Of a stretch of 64,000 bases of DNA, positions 7,814-16,158 are shown in pieces. The position numbers and the translations under genes were made by a program. Position 1 is the first letter of the stretch. Each line of letters begins with the position of its first letter. The stretch spans positions 47,907-111,906 of the forward strand of contig NZ_JAHRCY010000025.1 in NCBI RefSeq assembly GCF_019083965.1, in the 5' to 3' direction. The notes under the pieces are model-generated. The model had not been told where the DNA came from, did not search any database, and saw only the letters and a program-made list of their open reading frames with translations. This DNA is from Catellatospora tritici (GTDB lineage Bacteria > Actinomycetota > Actinomycetes > Mycobacteriales > Micromonosporaceae).

Positions 7814-8602
7814 TCAGGCCAGTTCGGCGGCGAAGGGCTCCACCGCGGCCCGCCACCCGGCCGGATCGCTGAAGTGCACCACGTGCCCGGCTCGCGGCAG
7901 CTCGACGTAGCGCCCGCGCAGCAGCCGGGCCGACTCGCGCTGGCCCTCGACCGGGCGCCCGCGCGCGGCACCGGCCACCACCAGCGCCGGGCAGGTCACC
8001 TCGGCCAGCTCCGGCCGGTGGTCGCGGCCCATCCAGTGCTCCAGCGTCGCCAGCACGTGCTCGGTACGCACCAGCGGCCGCCAGCCGTCCGGCCCGCCCG
8101 TCATCACCTCGGGAAACGCGCCGCCCTCGCCGGGGTCGGTGCCCTCGAAGTACTCGCGCACCCGGGCCAGGGTCGGGAACGGCACCGGCCAGTCGTCGAG
8201 CCAGGCCTGCCACTTGGCGATGCCGTCGGCCGGGGTCACCGGGTTCATGTCGCCGACGACGATGCCGCGCACCAGGTCGGGGCGGCGCCCGGCGAGCTGC
8301 CAGGCGGTCAGGCCGCCCATCGAATGCCCGACGACCAGGGCCGGGCCCAGCTCCAGCGCCTCGATCACCGCGGCGGCGTCGCCGACGTAGGCGTCGCGGT
8401 CGTACGGGCCGTCGGGCTTGTCGCTGTAGCCGTGGCCGCGGGCGTCGTAGGCGTAGACGTGACCGTGGGCGGTTAGCCATTGGGCGGTGTCAGTCCAGGT
8501 GGAGGCCCGGTCGGTGAGGCCGTGCAGCAGCAGGATGCCGCGGCCGGAGCCGCCGAGGTCGAGCACATTGAGCCGTACGCCGCCGTAGCCGAGCACGTCC
8601 AT
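7814..8602 (-). CDS. Alpha/beta-hydrolase
   Basis: Protein of 262 residues with the alpha/beta-hydrolase fold: LLLHGLTDR (oxyanion region), YDARGHGYSDKP, nucleophile elbow VGHSMGG, a late Asp region and GHVVHFSDP carrying the catalytic His. Family members cleave esters, lactones, epoxides or haloalkanes; the substrate is unknown. The start is the ATG at 8602, preceded by cgggag. The gene is divergent from a PadR regulator with a palindromic operator between them, so PadR probably controls it. Confidence 0.9.
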   Translation of the reverse strand: MDVLGYGGVRLNVLDLGGSGRGILLLHGLTDRASTWTDTAQWLTAHGHVYAYDARGHGYSDKPDGPYDRDAYVGDAAAVIEALELGPALVVGHSMGGLTAWQLAGRRPDLVRGIVVGDMNPVTPADGIAKWQAWLDDWPVPFPTLARVREYFEGTDPGEGGAFPEVMTGGPDGWRPLVRTEHVLATLEHWMGRDHRPELAEVTCPALVVAGAARGRPVEGQRESARLLRGRYVELPRAGHVVHFSDPAGWRAAVEPFAAELA

Positions 8603-8623
8603 GGAAAACTCCCGTTCGTCGGT

Positions 8624-8668
8624 GCCTCGATTCGAGGTATAGGCTAGCGGCATACCTCGAATCGAGGC
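8624..8668. promoter_or_regulatory. Palindromic PadR operator between divergent genes
   Basis: Two 17-base arms, gcctcgattcgaggtat (8624-8640) and its exact reverse complement (8652-8668), separated by 11 bases. Each arm also contains the near-palindrome cctcgattcgagg. PadR dimers bind sites with ATAC/GTAT half-sites, and these arms end in GTAT/ATAC. The site covers the shared promoter region. Confidence 0.8.
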
Positions 8669-8697
8669 AAGAAGACCGCGAGAAGGAGAATGCGGAT

Positions 8698-9222
8698 GTG
8701 ATCGAGCTCGCCATCCTCGGCTTCCTGGCCGAGCAGCCACTGCACGGCTACGAGCTGCGCACCCGCATCGCGCACCTGGTCGGCCACGCCCGCCCGATCA
8801 GCGACGGCACGCTGTACCCGGCGATCAACCGACTGGAGCAGGCCGGGCTGCTCACCCGCCGCCGCGAGGCCGGACCCGCCGCCGCGCAGCGCCATACCCT
8901 CGAACTCACCGACGCGGGCCGCGCCGAGCTGACCCGGCGGCTCACCCACCCCGCCGACCTCGACCTCAGCGACAGCACCCGCTTCTTCGCCCTGCTGGCG
9001 TTCCTCGGTCGCCTGCCCGACCGCCACGCCCAGGCCGCCGTGCTGCGCCGCCGACTGGACTTCCTGGAGCAGCCCGCGAGCTTCTTCCACACCGACGCGC
9101 GACCGCAACGGGCCGCCGACCAGACCGACCTGTTCCGGCGGGGCATGCTTGAGGTGGCGCGCGCCACCAGCCGCGCCGAGAAGGCGTGGCTACGCGACGC
9201 GCTGGCCCAACTCGAAACGTGA
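8698..9222 (+). CDS. PadR-family transcriptional regulator
   Basis: Protein of 174 residues with an N-terminal winged helix (IELAILGFLAEQPLHGYELRTRI, GTLYPAINRLEQAGLL) and a helical C-terminal half for dimerisation, as in the longer PadR/Vir family. The start is the GTG at 8698, with aaggag 9 bases upstream. The nearer ATGs run straight into a stop. It probably represses itself and the divergent hydrolase through the operator at 8624-8668; the inducing ligand is unknown. Confidence 0.92.
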   Translation: MIELAILGFLAEQPLHGYELRTRIAHLVGHARPISDGTLYPAINRLEQAGLLTRRREAGPAAAQRHTLELTDAGRAELTRRLTHPADLDLSDSTRFFALLAFLGRLPDRHAQAAVLRRRLDFLEQPASFFHTDARPQRAADQTDLFRRGMLEVARATSRAEKAWLRDALAQLET

Positions 9223-9237
9223 GACAATTTGCGGACC

Positions 9238-11730
9238 ATGTCGCTCACTGATCAGATCCCCGCGGACACCGACCCCGACACCCTCTACGACGCCTTCGCC
9301 GGTTGGGCCGAGAGCCAGGGCTTCTCGCTGTACCCAGCCCAGCAGGACGCGCTCATCGAGATCGTCTCCGGGGCGAACCTGATCCTGAGCACCCCCACCG
9401 GCTCCGGCAAGAGCATGGTCGCGCTGGGTGCCCACTTCGCCGCCATGGCCCAGCGCAAGCGGACCTTCTACACCGCGCCGATCAAGGCGCTGGTCTCGGA
9501 GAAGTTCTTCGCGCTGTGCGCCGCCTTCGGGCCGGAGAACGTCGGCATGATGACCGGCGACGCGGCCGTGAACCCCGACGCGCCGATCATCTGCTGCACC
9601 GCGGAGATCCTGGCCAACCTCGCCCTGCGCGACGGCGCCGACGCCGACGTGGGCCAGGTCGTCATGGACGAGTTCCACTTCTACAGCGAGCCCGACCGGG
9701 GCTGGGCCTGGCAGGTGCCGCTGATCGAGCTGCCCGACGTGCAGTTCATCCTCATGTCGGCCACCCTGGGCGACGTCACCCGGTTCGTGGACGACCTGAC
9801 CCGGCGCACCGGGCGGGCCACCGCCGTGGTCAGCTCCGGCGAGCGGCCGGTCCCGCTGATCCACTCGTACGTCACCACGCCGCTGCACGAGACCATCGAG
9901 GAGCTGCTGAGCACCAAGCAGGCCCCGATCTACATCGTGCACTTCACCCAGGCCGCCGCCCTGGAGCAGGCCAGCGCCCTGATGAGCATCAACATGTGCA
10001 CCCGGGCCGAGAAGGACGCCATCGCCGAACTGATCGGCAACTTCCGGTTCACCGCGGGCTTCGGCAAGACCCTGTCCCGGCTGGTCCGCCACGGCATCGG
10101 CGTGCACCACGCGGGCATGCTGCCCAAGTACCGCCGCCTGGTCGAACTGCTGGCCCAGGCGGGCCTGCTCAAGGTCGTCTGCGGCACCGACACCCTCGGC
10201 GTCGGCATCAACCTGCCCATCCGCACCGTGCTGTTCACCGGCCTGAACAAGTTCGACGGCCAGAAGATGCGGCTGCTCAAGGCGCGCGAGTTCCACCAGA
10301 TCGCGGGCCGGGCCGGGCGGGCCGGCTACGACACCCTGGGCACCGTCATCGTGCAGGCGCCCGAGCACGTGGTCGAGAACGAGAAGGCCGCCGCCAAGGC
10401 CGCGGGCGACCCGAAGAAGCTCAAGAAGCTGGTCCGCAAGAAGCCGCCGGAGGGCTTCGTCGGCTGGGCCCAGCCCACCTTCGAGCGCCTGGTCTCCGCC
10501 GAGCCCGAGCCGCTGACCTCCAGCTTCCACGTCAGCCACGCCATGGTCCTCAACGTGATCGAGCGCGGCGGCGACGCCTTCGCCAACATGCGCCACCTGC
10601 TCACCGACAACCACGAGCCGCGCGCGGCCCAGCGCAAGCACATCCGCCGCGCCATCTCGATCTACAAGGCGCTGCGCACCGCGGGCATCGTCGAGCAGAG
10701 CGAGGACGGCCGCATCCGGGTCACCAACGTGCTGCAGCTCGGCTTCGCGCTCAACCAGCCGCTGTCGCCGTTCGCCGTCGCCGCGATCGAACTGCTCGAC
10801 CCCACCTCGCCCGGCTACGCGCTGGACGTCGTCTCGATCATCGAGGCGGTGCTCGAGGACCCGCGCCAGATCCTCTACGCCCAGCAGGACAAGGCCAAGG
10901 GCGAGGCCGTCGCGCAGATGAAGGCCGACGGCATCGAGTACGAGGAGCGCATGGCGCTGCTCGAGGGTGTCACCTGGCCCAAGCCGATGGAGGAGCTGCT
11001 CGAGGTCGCGTTCGAGTCGTACCGCAAGGGGCACCCGTGGGTCGACGACCACCGGCTGTCCCCGAAGGCGGTGGTCCGCGACCTGTTCGAGCAGGGCATG
11101 ACCTTCACCGAGTACGTCAGCTTCTACAACCTCGCCCGCTCCGAGGGCCTGGTGCTGCGCTACCTCGCCGACGCGTACCGGGCGCTGCGCCAGACCGTCC
11201 CCGAGGACGCCAAGACCGACGAACTGCTCGACCTGATCGAGTGGCTGGGCGAGCTGGTGCGCCAGGTCGACTCCAGCCTGCTCGACGAGTGGGAGCAGCT
11301 GCAGTCCGGCACCTCGACCGCCGACAAGCTCGCCGCCGCGGCCGCGGCGGCCCCGCCCGCGGTCACCCGCAACGTGCGCGCGTTCCGGGTGCAGGTGCGC
11401 AACGCCCTGTTCCGCCGGGTCGAGCTCGCCGCGCGGCGGCGCTGGGACCTGCTCGGCGAGCTCGACGCGGAGTCCGGTTGGGACGCCGACGCGTGGCACG
11501 AGGCGCTGGCGCCGTACTTCGAGCTGTACGACGAGATCGGCATCGGCCCCGACGCGCGCGGTCCCGCCCGGCTCATCCTGGAGCAGCGCGCCGAGATCTG
11601 GCTCGCCCGCCAGATCCTCGACGACCCGGACGGCCACCACGACTGGGGCATCAGCGCCGAGATCGACCTCGCCGCCTCGGACGAGGCCGGGCACGCCGTC
11701 GTCCGCATCACCGACGTCGGCCAGCTCTGA
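9238..11730 (+). CDS. DEAD/DEAH-box helicase with DUF3516 (Ski2-like)
   Basis: Superfamily 2 helicase of 830 residues. Visible motifs are the Q-like YPAQQDAL, Walker A TPTGSGKS, Ia-type TAPIKALVSEKF, DEFHF (motif II), LMSATL (III), and the late HHAGMLPKYR, GTDTLGVGIN and QIAGRAGRAG (motifs IV-VI). The Ski2/HelY-like core is followed by a long helical region matching DUF3516, found in actinobacterial relatives. It probably acts on RNA, but this is by family only. I start it at the ATG at 9238; a TTG at 9229 is also in frame. It begins 15 bases after the PadR gene, possibly cotranscribed. Confidence 0.92.
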   Translation: MSLTDQIPADTDPDTLYDAFAGWAESQGFSLYPAQQDALIEIVSGANLILSTPTGSGKSMVALGAHFAAMAQRKRTFYTAPIKALVSEKFFALCAAFGPENVGMMTGDAAVNPDAPIICCTAEILANLALRDGADADVGQVVMDEFHFYSEPDRGWAWQVPLIELPDVQFILMSATLGDVTRFVDDLTRRTGRATAVVSSGERPVPLIHSYVTTPLHETIEELLSTKQAPIYIVHFTQAAALEQASALMSINMCTRAEKDAIAELIGNFRFTAGFGKTLSRLVRHGIGVHHAGMLPKYRRLVELLAQAGLLKVVCGTDTLGVGINLPIRTVLFTGLNKFDGQKMRLLKAREFHQIAGRAGRAGYDTLGTVIVQAPEHVVENEKAAAKAAGDPKKLKKLVRKKPPEGFVGWAQPTFERLVSAEPEPLTSSFHVSHAMVLNVIERGGDAFANMRHLLTDNHEPRAAQRKHIRRAISIYKALRTAGIVEQSEDGRIRVTNVLQLGFALNQPLSPFAVAAIELLDPTSPGYALDVVSIIEAVLEDPRQILYAQQDKAKGEAVAQMKADGIEYEERMALLEGVTWPKPMEELLEVAFESYRKGHPWVDDHRLSPKAVVRDLFEQGMTFTEYVSFYNLARSEGLVLRYLADAYRALRQTVPEDAKTDELLDLIEWLGELVRQVDSSLLDEWEQLQSGTSTADKLAAAAAAAPPAVTRNVRAFRVQVRNALFRRVELAARRRWDLLGELDAESGWDADAWHEALAPYFELYDEIGIGPDARGPARLILEQRAEIWLARQILDDPDGHHDWGISAEIDLAASDEAGHAVVRITDVGQL

Positions 11731-11739
11731 CAGCGAAGC

Positions 11740-11790
11740 AAGGAAGGGCCCCTCTTATCGCTTTACGTAGCGGAAGGGGCCCTTCTTAAC
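11740..11790. repeat. GGGCCC-centred palindromic element, copy 2
   Basis: Inverse-orientation counterpart of 738-790, with the same order of palindromic blocks around a tatcgcttta core. It lies between the convergent helicase and exporter genes, where it could serve as a bidirectional terminator. Confidence 0.7.
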
Positions 11791-11816
11791 ATCCCCTGGC
11801 GGACGGCGTGTGCGCA

Positions 11817-13070
11817 TCAGACGGCGCGGGCGGTCGCGAGGCGCGAACTTTCCTTGACGTTGGCCATGAGGCTGGAGCCGACCAGGACGCCGAGCGAGAC
11901 CGCGACCACGGTCAGCAGCGCGGTGGCCAGGTTGGACTTGCCGCCGGGCGCCAGCGCGAGCAGCCCGGTCGCGCCGGTCGTGCCGATCAGGCCGAGCGCA
12001 CCGGGCACCAGCAGCCAGAACGCGGGCAGGAACACCACCTGCGCGGGTGGCCCGCCCAGCCGCTGCACCACGATCGCCATCGGCACGATGACCAGCCCGC
12101 CGACGAAGGCGGCGAACAGGCTGTCGGCCAGCAACCCGGCGCCGTACTGCGCGCCGTACGCGATCAGCAGGGTGAGCAGCAGCCACGGCAGCGAACGGGC
12201 CGGGGCGGAGCTGTTGATGTAGATGCCCAGCCCGAACACCACCACGCCCACCCAGGCGGCCCACAGGCCCAGCCGTTCCACCGGGGGCGCCGCCGGGACC
12301 GGACCGGCCAGCTGCATCCCAGCGTAGATGCCGAAGGTGAGCAGGAGCAGCACGTACGTCCCGGCGACCAGTCGGCTCGCACCGCTGATGATCGACCGGG
12401 TCACCATCTCCTGGGCGCCCAACGTCAGCGCCGCTCCCGGCAGGAACGTGGCCAGCGGCGGAATCAGCAGGCTCGCCGGTTCGGTGCCCAGCTGCGGGCT
12501 GAACCGGTACGCCACCACGGTCACCGCCATCGCCGCGGCCACCGGCAGCGCCAGCGACAGCACATGCACCCGGTCGGCCAGCAGCCGCAGGATGCCGACC
12601 AGCAGGCCCAGCGCGGCCAGGATGAGCAGCGCCCGCGCCTCACGGACGAACATCAGGCCGATCCCGACGGTCAGCACCCCGTGCCCGAGCACGGAAACGA
12701 CCGCGCCGAACCGTGGCGGCGCCGCCATGATCTGCTCAAGCTTCGCGATCGCCTCGGCGGGCGGCACCGGCACCGCCTTGACCTGCTCCATCAGCTTGTA
12801 TAGCGCGTCAACCTGGTCCAGCCGCAGCGGAGCCTTGTCGGCGTTGGCGAAGTCGACGGTGACCCCACCCTCTCCGGCCACCCGTACGAACACGCCGGTG
12901 GGCACCACCAGGAACTCCACGTCGCGCAGCCCGTACGCGTCGGCCAGCGCCGACAGCTCCTCCGGGATGCGGCTGGCCGTCTCCCCGGCCAGGCACAGGG
13001 CGGCACCGCATTTGCGGAAGAACTCCAGCATGTCCTCGGGGGGCAGCGTCACCGCCGCAGTATCGCGCAA
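11817..13070 (-). CDS. Threonine/serine exporter family protein (ThrE-like)
   Basis: Protein of 417 residues combining a soluble N-terminal DUF1212 region (about 1-125) with about 10 hydrophobic helices that include the ThrE/DUF3815 half, all on one chain as in actinobacterial ThrE. The family exports threonine and serine, as shown for Corynebacterium ThrE; here that is homology only. Typical marks are ETASRIPEELSALADAYGL and FLPGAALTLGAQEM. The TTG at 13070 with ggggagg just upstream is the best start. The next GTG inside lacks a well-placed ribosome site. Confidence 0.88.
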   Translation of the reverse strand: MRDTAAVTLPPEDMLEFFRKCGAALCLAGETASRIPEELSALADAYGLRDVEFLVVPTGVFVRVAGEGGVTVDFANADKAPLRLDQVDALYKLMEQVKAVPVPPAEAIAKLEQIMAAPPRFGAVVSVLGHGVLTVGIGLMFVREARALLILAALGLLVGILRLLADRVHVLSLALPVAAAMAVTVVAYRFSPQLGTEPASLLIPPLATFLPGAALTLGAQEMVTRSIISGASRLVAGTYVLLLLTFGIYAGMQLAGPVPAAPPVERLGLWAAWVGVVVFGLGIYINSSAPARSLPWLLLTLLIAYGAQYGAGLLADSLFAAFVGGLVIVPMAIVVQRLGGPPAQVVFLPAFWLLVPGALGLIGTTGATGLLALAPGGKSNLATALLTVVAVSLGVLVGSSLMANVKESSRLATARAV

Positions 13071-13099
13071 GATCCTCCCCCACAGAACCCCCCGTCCAC

Positions 13100-13126
13100 A
13101 GGTAGGGAAGGGGTCCTTCGCTACCT
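13100..13126. repeat. Degenerate GGGCCC-type palindrome
   Basis: Inverted repeat aggtag...ctacct enclosing ggaaggggtccttc, upstream of the exporter gene. It looks like a diverged member of the family at 738 and 11740. Confidence 0.5.
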
Positions 13127-13149
13127 GACGCCCCAGGCGGGAGGGTGCG

Positions 13150-13791
13150 TCACCGCTTGCGGGCGAGTAGCTGCAGGGCTTGGCTGGAGTTGCCGTTCAT
13201 GGTGGTGACCAGGACGGTTTCCTCGCGCAGCAGGTCGCATTCGGACAGCAGGGTGCGTAGGCGAGCCGGTTCGTGGTGGCGGCAGACCCCGCCGTCATCG
13301 GTGACGAAGGTGCCGTACGGCAGCGGTGATGTCGCGGCGTGGGCGGCGTAGCGGGCGCGGTTGCGGTCGTCGTCCTGCAGCGACACGTCGCTGACGTAGA
13401 GCAGGCCGCCCGGGGCGAGCACCCGGATCAGCTCTGCGACGAGGGCCTCCTGCGCGGCGTCGGACGGCACGCAGGTGAGTATCGCGAACAGCAGCACCAT
13501 GTCGTAGGAACCGTCCGGGAAGGGCAGCGCCGCGCCCGGCGCGATCACACGCAGGTCCAGCCCGGCCGAGGCCGCGAGACCCCGACGCACCGCCGACTCC
13601 GACACGTCGACGCCGGTCAGGTCGGTGAAACCTTGCCCGGCCAGCTCGTTCATCACCCGGCCGTAGCCGCAACCGAAGTCCAGCACCCGCGCCTCGCGCG
13701 GCACACCGTCCAGCCAGGACTGTCGCAGCGGGTGGCTGTACGTCTTCGTGGCGCCCGCGGTCTCCCAGTAACCGATGCTGCTGTCCCCCAT
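13150..13791 (-). CDS. Class I SAM-dependent methyltransferase
   Basis: Protein of 213 residues with motif I VLDFGCGYGRVM, acidic strand-2 end TGVDVSESAV, motif II region FPDGSYDMVLLFAIL and ELIRVLAPGGLLYVSD. This is a small-molecule type methyltransferase of the Methyltransf_11/25 group. The N-terminal YWETAGATKTYSHPL may form the substrate lid. Acceptor unknown. It lies downstream of the AlkB-like gene with a 25-base gap on the same strand, so both may be on one transcript. Confidence 0.88.
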   Translation of the reverse strand: MGDSSIGYWETAGATKTYSHPLRQSWLDGVPREARVLDFGCGYGRVMNELAGQGFTDLTGVDVSESAVRRGLAASAGLDLRVIAPGAALPFPDGSYDMVLLFAILTCVPSDAAQEALVAELIRVLAPGGLLYVSDVSLQDDDRNRARYAAHAATSPLPYGTFVTDDGGVCRHHEPARLRTLLSECDLLREETVLVTTMNGNSSQALQLLARKR

Positions 13792-13816
13792 GCGGACGCA
13801 GCATAGCCAGGGCGGA

Positions 13817-14443
13817 TCACGACACGTTGACCGGGCGGAACTGCACGCTCACGCGCGGGCCGACGTGCCGGGCCGTCTTCGGGATGCAGTGCTCCCAGGT
13901 GCGCTGGCAGGAGCCGCCCATCACGACCAGGTCGCCGTGGCCGAGCGGGAACCTGATGCTGTCGCCTCCGCCGCGTGGGCGCAGCAGCAGCGGCCGGGGT
14001 TCACCGAACGACACGATCGCGACCATGGTGTCGTGCCGGGCGCCCCGCCCGATGGTGTCACCGTGCCAGGCCACGCTGTCGCGGCCGTCGCGGTAGAGGC
14101 ACATGCCCGCGGTGACGAACGGCTCGCCCAGCTCGGCGACGTAGTACGCGCTGAGCAGGTCGCGAGCCCGGGTCAGGATCGGGTGCGGCAGCGGCTCGTC
14201 GGCGCCGTACCAGCGCAGCAGGCGGGGTACGTCGACGTCGCGGTCGTACATCTCGCGGCGTTCGGCGCGCCAGTCGACCTCGTCGAGCAGCGTCTGCAGC
14301 ACCGCCTCCGAGCCCGTGACCCAGCCGGTCAGGTGGTCGACCCACGCGCCCCGGGTCAGCTCGTGCCGGACCGGGGCGAGCGGGCCCAGACCCGCCTGCT
14401 CGGCGAGGTCGAACATCGACGGCTGATGGGCGACAGGGGCCAT
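13817..14443 (-). CDS. AlkB-like 2-oxoglutarate/Fe(II) dioxygenase
   Basis: Protein of 208 residues with the AlkB signature: iron ligands His127 and Asp129 (AWHGDTIG) and His185 (WEHCIPK), with 2-oxoglutarate-binding Arg197 and Arg203 (GPRVSVQFR). AlkB enzymes oxidatively remove methyl groups from 1-meA/3-meC in DNA or RNA. A LexA-type box lies 25 bases upstream, and a TATCAT -10 element at 14451-14456 places the start of transcription almost at the ATG, suggesting a leaderless, SOS-controlled repair gene. AlkB itself is normally in the Ada regulon in E. coli, so the SOS link is notable. Confidence 0.88.
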   Translation of the reverse strand: MAPVAHQPSMFDLAEQAGLGPLAPVRHELTRGAWVDHLTGWVTGSEAVLQTLLDEVDWRAERREMYDRDVDVPRLLRWYGADEPLPHPILTRARDLLSAYYVAELGEPFVTAGMCLYRDGRDSVAWHGDTIGRGARHDTMVAIVSFGEPRPLLLRPRGGGDSIRFPLGHGDLVVMGGSCQRTWEHCIPKTARHVGPRVSVQFRPVNVS

Positions 14444-14467
14444 GGCTGCGATGATACACCCGGCCTA

Positions 14468-14479
14468 GAACAGGCGTTC
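14468..14479. promoter_or_regulatory. LexA/SOS-type box upstream of AlkB-like gene
   Basis: gaacaggcgttc matches the GAAC-N4-GTTC core of actinobacterial and Bacillus SOS boxes, embedded in a slightly longer palindrome (tagaac...gttcta). It overlaps the place expected for the -35 of the minus-strand promoter whose -10 is at 14451-14456. Confidence 0.7.
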
Positions 14480-14537
14480 TAACGACGGCCGCCTCGGCAG
14501 ACGACCCTGCCTCGGCCCTCGCGTGTGACTCCCAGAC

Positions 14538-15482
14538 CTAGTCGGCCATTCCCATGGGTAGTTGGCCAGTTCGGGTGGGTAGTTCGCCAGTTCGGGCGAG
14601 AAGCTGCGCCAGCACAGCCGCAGCCGTCGGGGCCAGGTCCAGCTTGGTGACCTCTGCGAGCCTTACGAACTCCGCAGCCTGCCCCTCACCGAGGACGATG
14701 GCGCCGGAGGGCACCAAGCCGCAGCGGGCCGTGTAGACGCGCACGTCCACCCCCGACGTGCCTTCGGCGAGGTCTGGACGCATGTCCTGCCAGAAGAGCT
14801 GAAACTCCGTATCGAGGACCAGCCCGGTCTCCTCAGCCAGTTCGCGTCGAGCCGCCTGTTCGTAACCCTCGCCTTCTTCGACATGTCCGCCGACCAGACC
14901 CCATTGCCCTGGCTCGGCCCGGGCATTGCGATCACGAAGCTGCAGCAAGACCGCCCCAGCGGAATCGACGAGCAGAACCACCGCGATCCGCACCGGCGGA
15001 CCAGCCGGTGTCGATGAGTGCGCACCGTCGATGCGGTGCAGCCCCGCTTGCACCCGGTGCCGGAGAAGCTCGTACTGCCCACGACACCGGTTCGGCGAGC
15101 CAGACGGACGGGCCACGCCCACGCCGCCGGTGACGGTCTCGCCCGGCCGGAACTGATCCCGGGTGAGGTCGACCTCGGTGCCGTCGGGCAGACGATTCCA
15201 GTAGTGATACCCGCGCCGTACTCCGCTCTCGAACACCTCGCCGAGCACCAGATCGCCACCGAGCAGGTCGTGGACGACAAGGGCAGTGACCCCACATTGA
15301 CCCCGACTCGGGTTCTCCGGCCGCCAATCCGCAAGATCGACGGGATCACAGGTATCCGGCCCCCACGAGTCCCGCACGACGGGTCTCAGCCGCGACAAAG
15401 TCAGCACCGCAGCATCATGCAACCCGCCACCGACAACGTCAGCGGAGTATGTCCGGCAGCGCCGGGTTGGGAGGTGGCTCAC
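14538..15482 (-). CDS. YunG-like / NUDIX two-domain protein
   Basis: A protein of about 314 residues. Residues about 28-110 match the YunG-type fold of unknown function (SWGPDTCDP, PSRGQCGVTALVV, GYHYWNRLPDG, EVDLTRDQF). Residues about 160-290 are a NUDIX domain with an intact box GGHVEEGEGYEQAARRELAE followed by ETGLV, so pyrophosphohydrolase activity is likely. The assigned GTG start follows the stop of the preceding gene by two bases, implying coupling. A TTG or GTG about 20-25 residues in is an alternative, and the N-terminal segment before it looks weak. Confidence 0.78.
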   Translation of the reverse strand: MSHLPTRRCRTYSADVVGGGLHDAAVLTLSRLRPVVRDSWGPDTCDPVDLADWRPENPSRGQCGVTALVVHDLLGGDLVLGEVFESGVRRGYHYWNRLPDGTEVDLTRDQFRPGETVTGGVGVARPSGSPNRCRGQYELLRHRVQAGLHRIDGAHSSTPAGPPVRIAVVLLVDSAGAVLLQLRDRNARAEPGQWGLVGGHVEEGEGYEQAARRELAEETGLVLDTEFQLFWQDMRPDLAEGTSGVDVRVYTARCGLVPSGAIVLGEGQAAEFVRLAEVTKLDLAPTAAAVLAQLLARTGELPTRTGQLPMGMAD

Positions 15483-15484
15483 GC

Positions 15485-15931
15485 TCAGGTGCGGCTCGCC
15501 TCAACCGGGTTCGCTGCCAGCAGGTCGGCCAGCCCGACCGGGTACAGCGGGCGGGCGGGGCCGAACCCGCTCAGCGGTCGCCACATGACCGTCGCGCCCG
15601 GGTCGTCGAGGACGCCGCCGAGGACATCCCGCTCGTACCACGACGGGTCGGCGAAGCGGCAGTCGAAGACGAACGCGATCTCGTGCCCGTCGCGGCCGAA
15701 CCCATGGAAGATGCTCTCCAGCACCCCGACCCGGCGCACGTCCAGCAGCTCGGCGTCCAACTCCTCCCGCAGCTCCCGGCACACCGCGTCCTCGGCGGTC
15801 TCGCCGAACTCGATGCCGCCGCCCAGCGGACGGTAGAAAACCTGATCCTTCGTCGGATCGTGGTATTCGAACACCAGCAGGTCATCGCCCCGGCGCGGCA
15901 CGGCCAGGGCGATCGGGCGGATCAGTGACAT
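15485..15931 (-). CDS. NUDIX hydrolase
   Basis: Compact NUDIX protein of 148 residues from the ATG at 15931, with the complete box GGGIEFGETAEDAVCRELRE and EL. The early PIALAVPRRGDDLLVFEYHD strand and late PLYPVGLADLL are usual for small NUDIX enzymes. Substrate unknown; such proteins clean up nucleotides, sugar nucleotides or capped dinucleotides. It is the first gene of a two-gene unit with the YunG-NUDIX gene. The open frame extends 39 codons upstream, but composition and lack of homology make that extension unlikely. Confidence 0.87.
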   Translation of the reverse strand: MSLIRPIALAVPRRGDDLLVFEYHDPTKDQVFYRPLGGGIEFGETAEDAVCRELREELDAELLDVRRVGVLESIFHGFGRDGHEIAFVFDCRFADPSWYERDVLGGVLDDPGATVMWRPLSGFGPARPLYPVGLADLLAANPVEASRT

Positions 15932-16158
15932 CCGCTGAAGATACCGGTTCCGGCCATCCGGTCGGGCCGTCGCGACACGCCCGGGACCGCATCGGTCCGG
16001 CCGGTGGACTACCGAGCGGTTCACTGATGGCATCGCCGGTGCCGACACCGCAATCCGTCCGATCCGGAATTCGAGCCGTGTCGCAGCTCGCGAATCGAAG
16101 GATCGACGGGGATAGTATGCCGCCGGGCATTTGGTTGAATCGTGTATGAGGGTGAGCT

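Noticed and set aside
7209..8480. Long minus-strand frame overlapping the hydrolase
   Set aside because: Arg-rich shadow of the hydrolase that also runs across two hairpins and the small plus-strand gene.
9229..9237. TTG start for the helicase
   Set aside because: The ATG at 9238 is a better start codon, and the three added residues (RT after the initiator) have no support.
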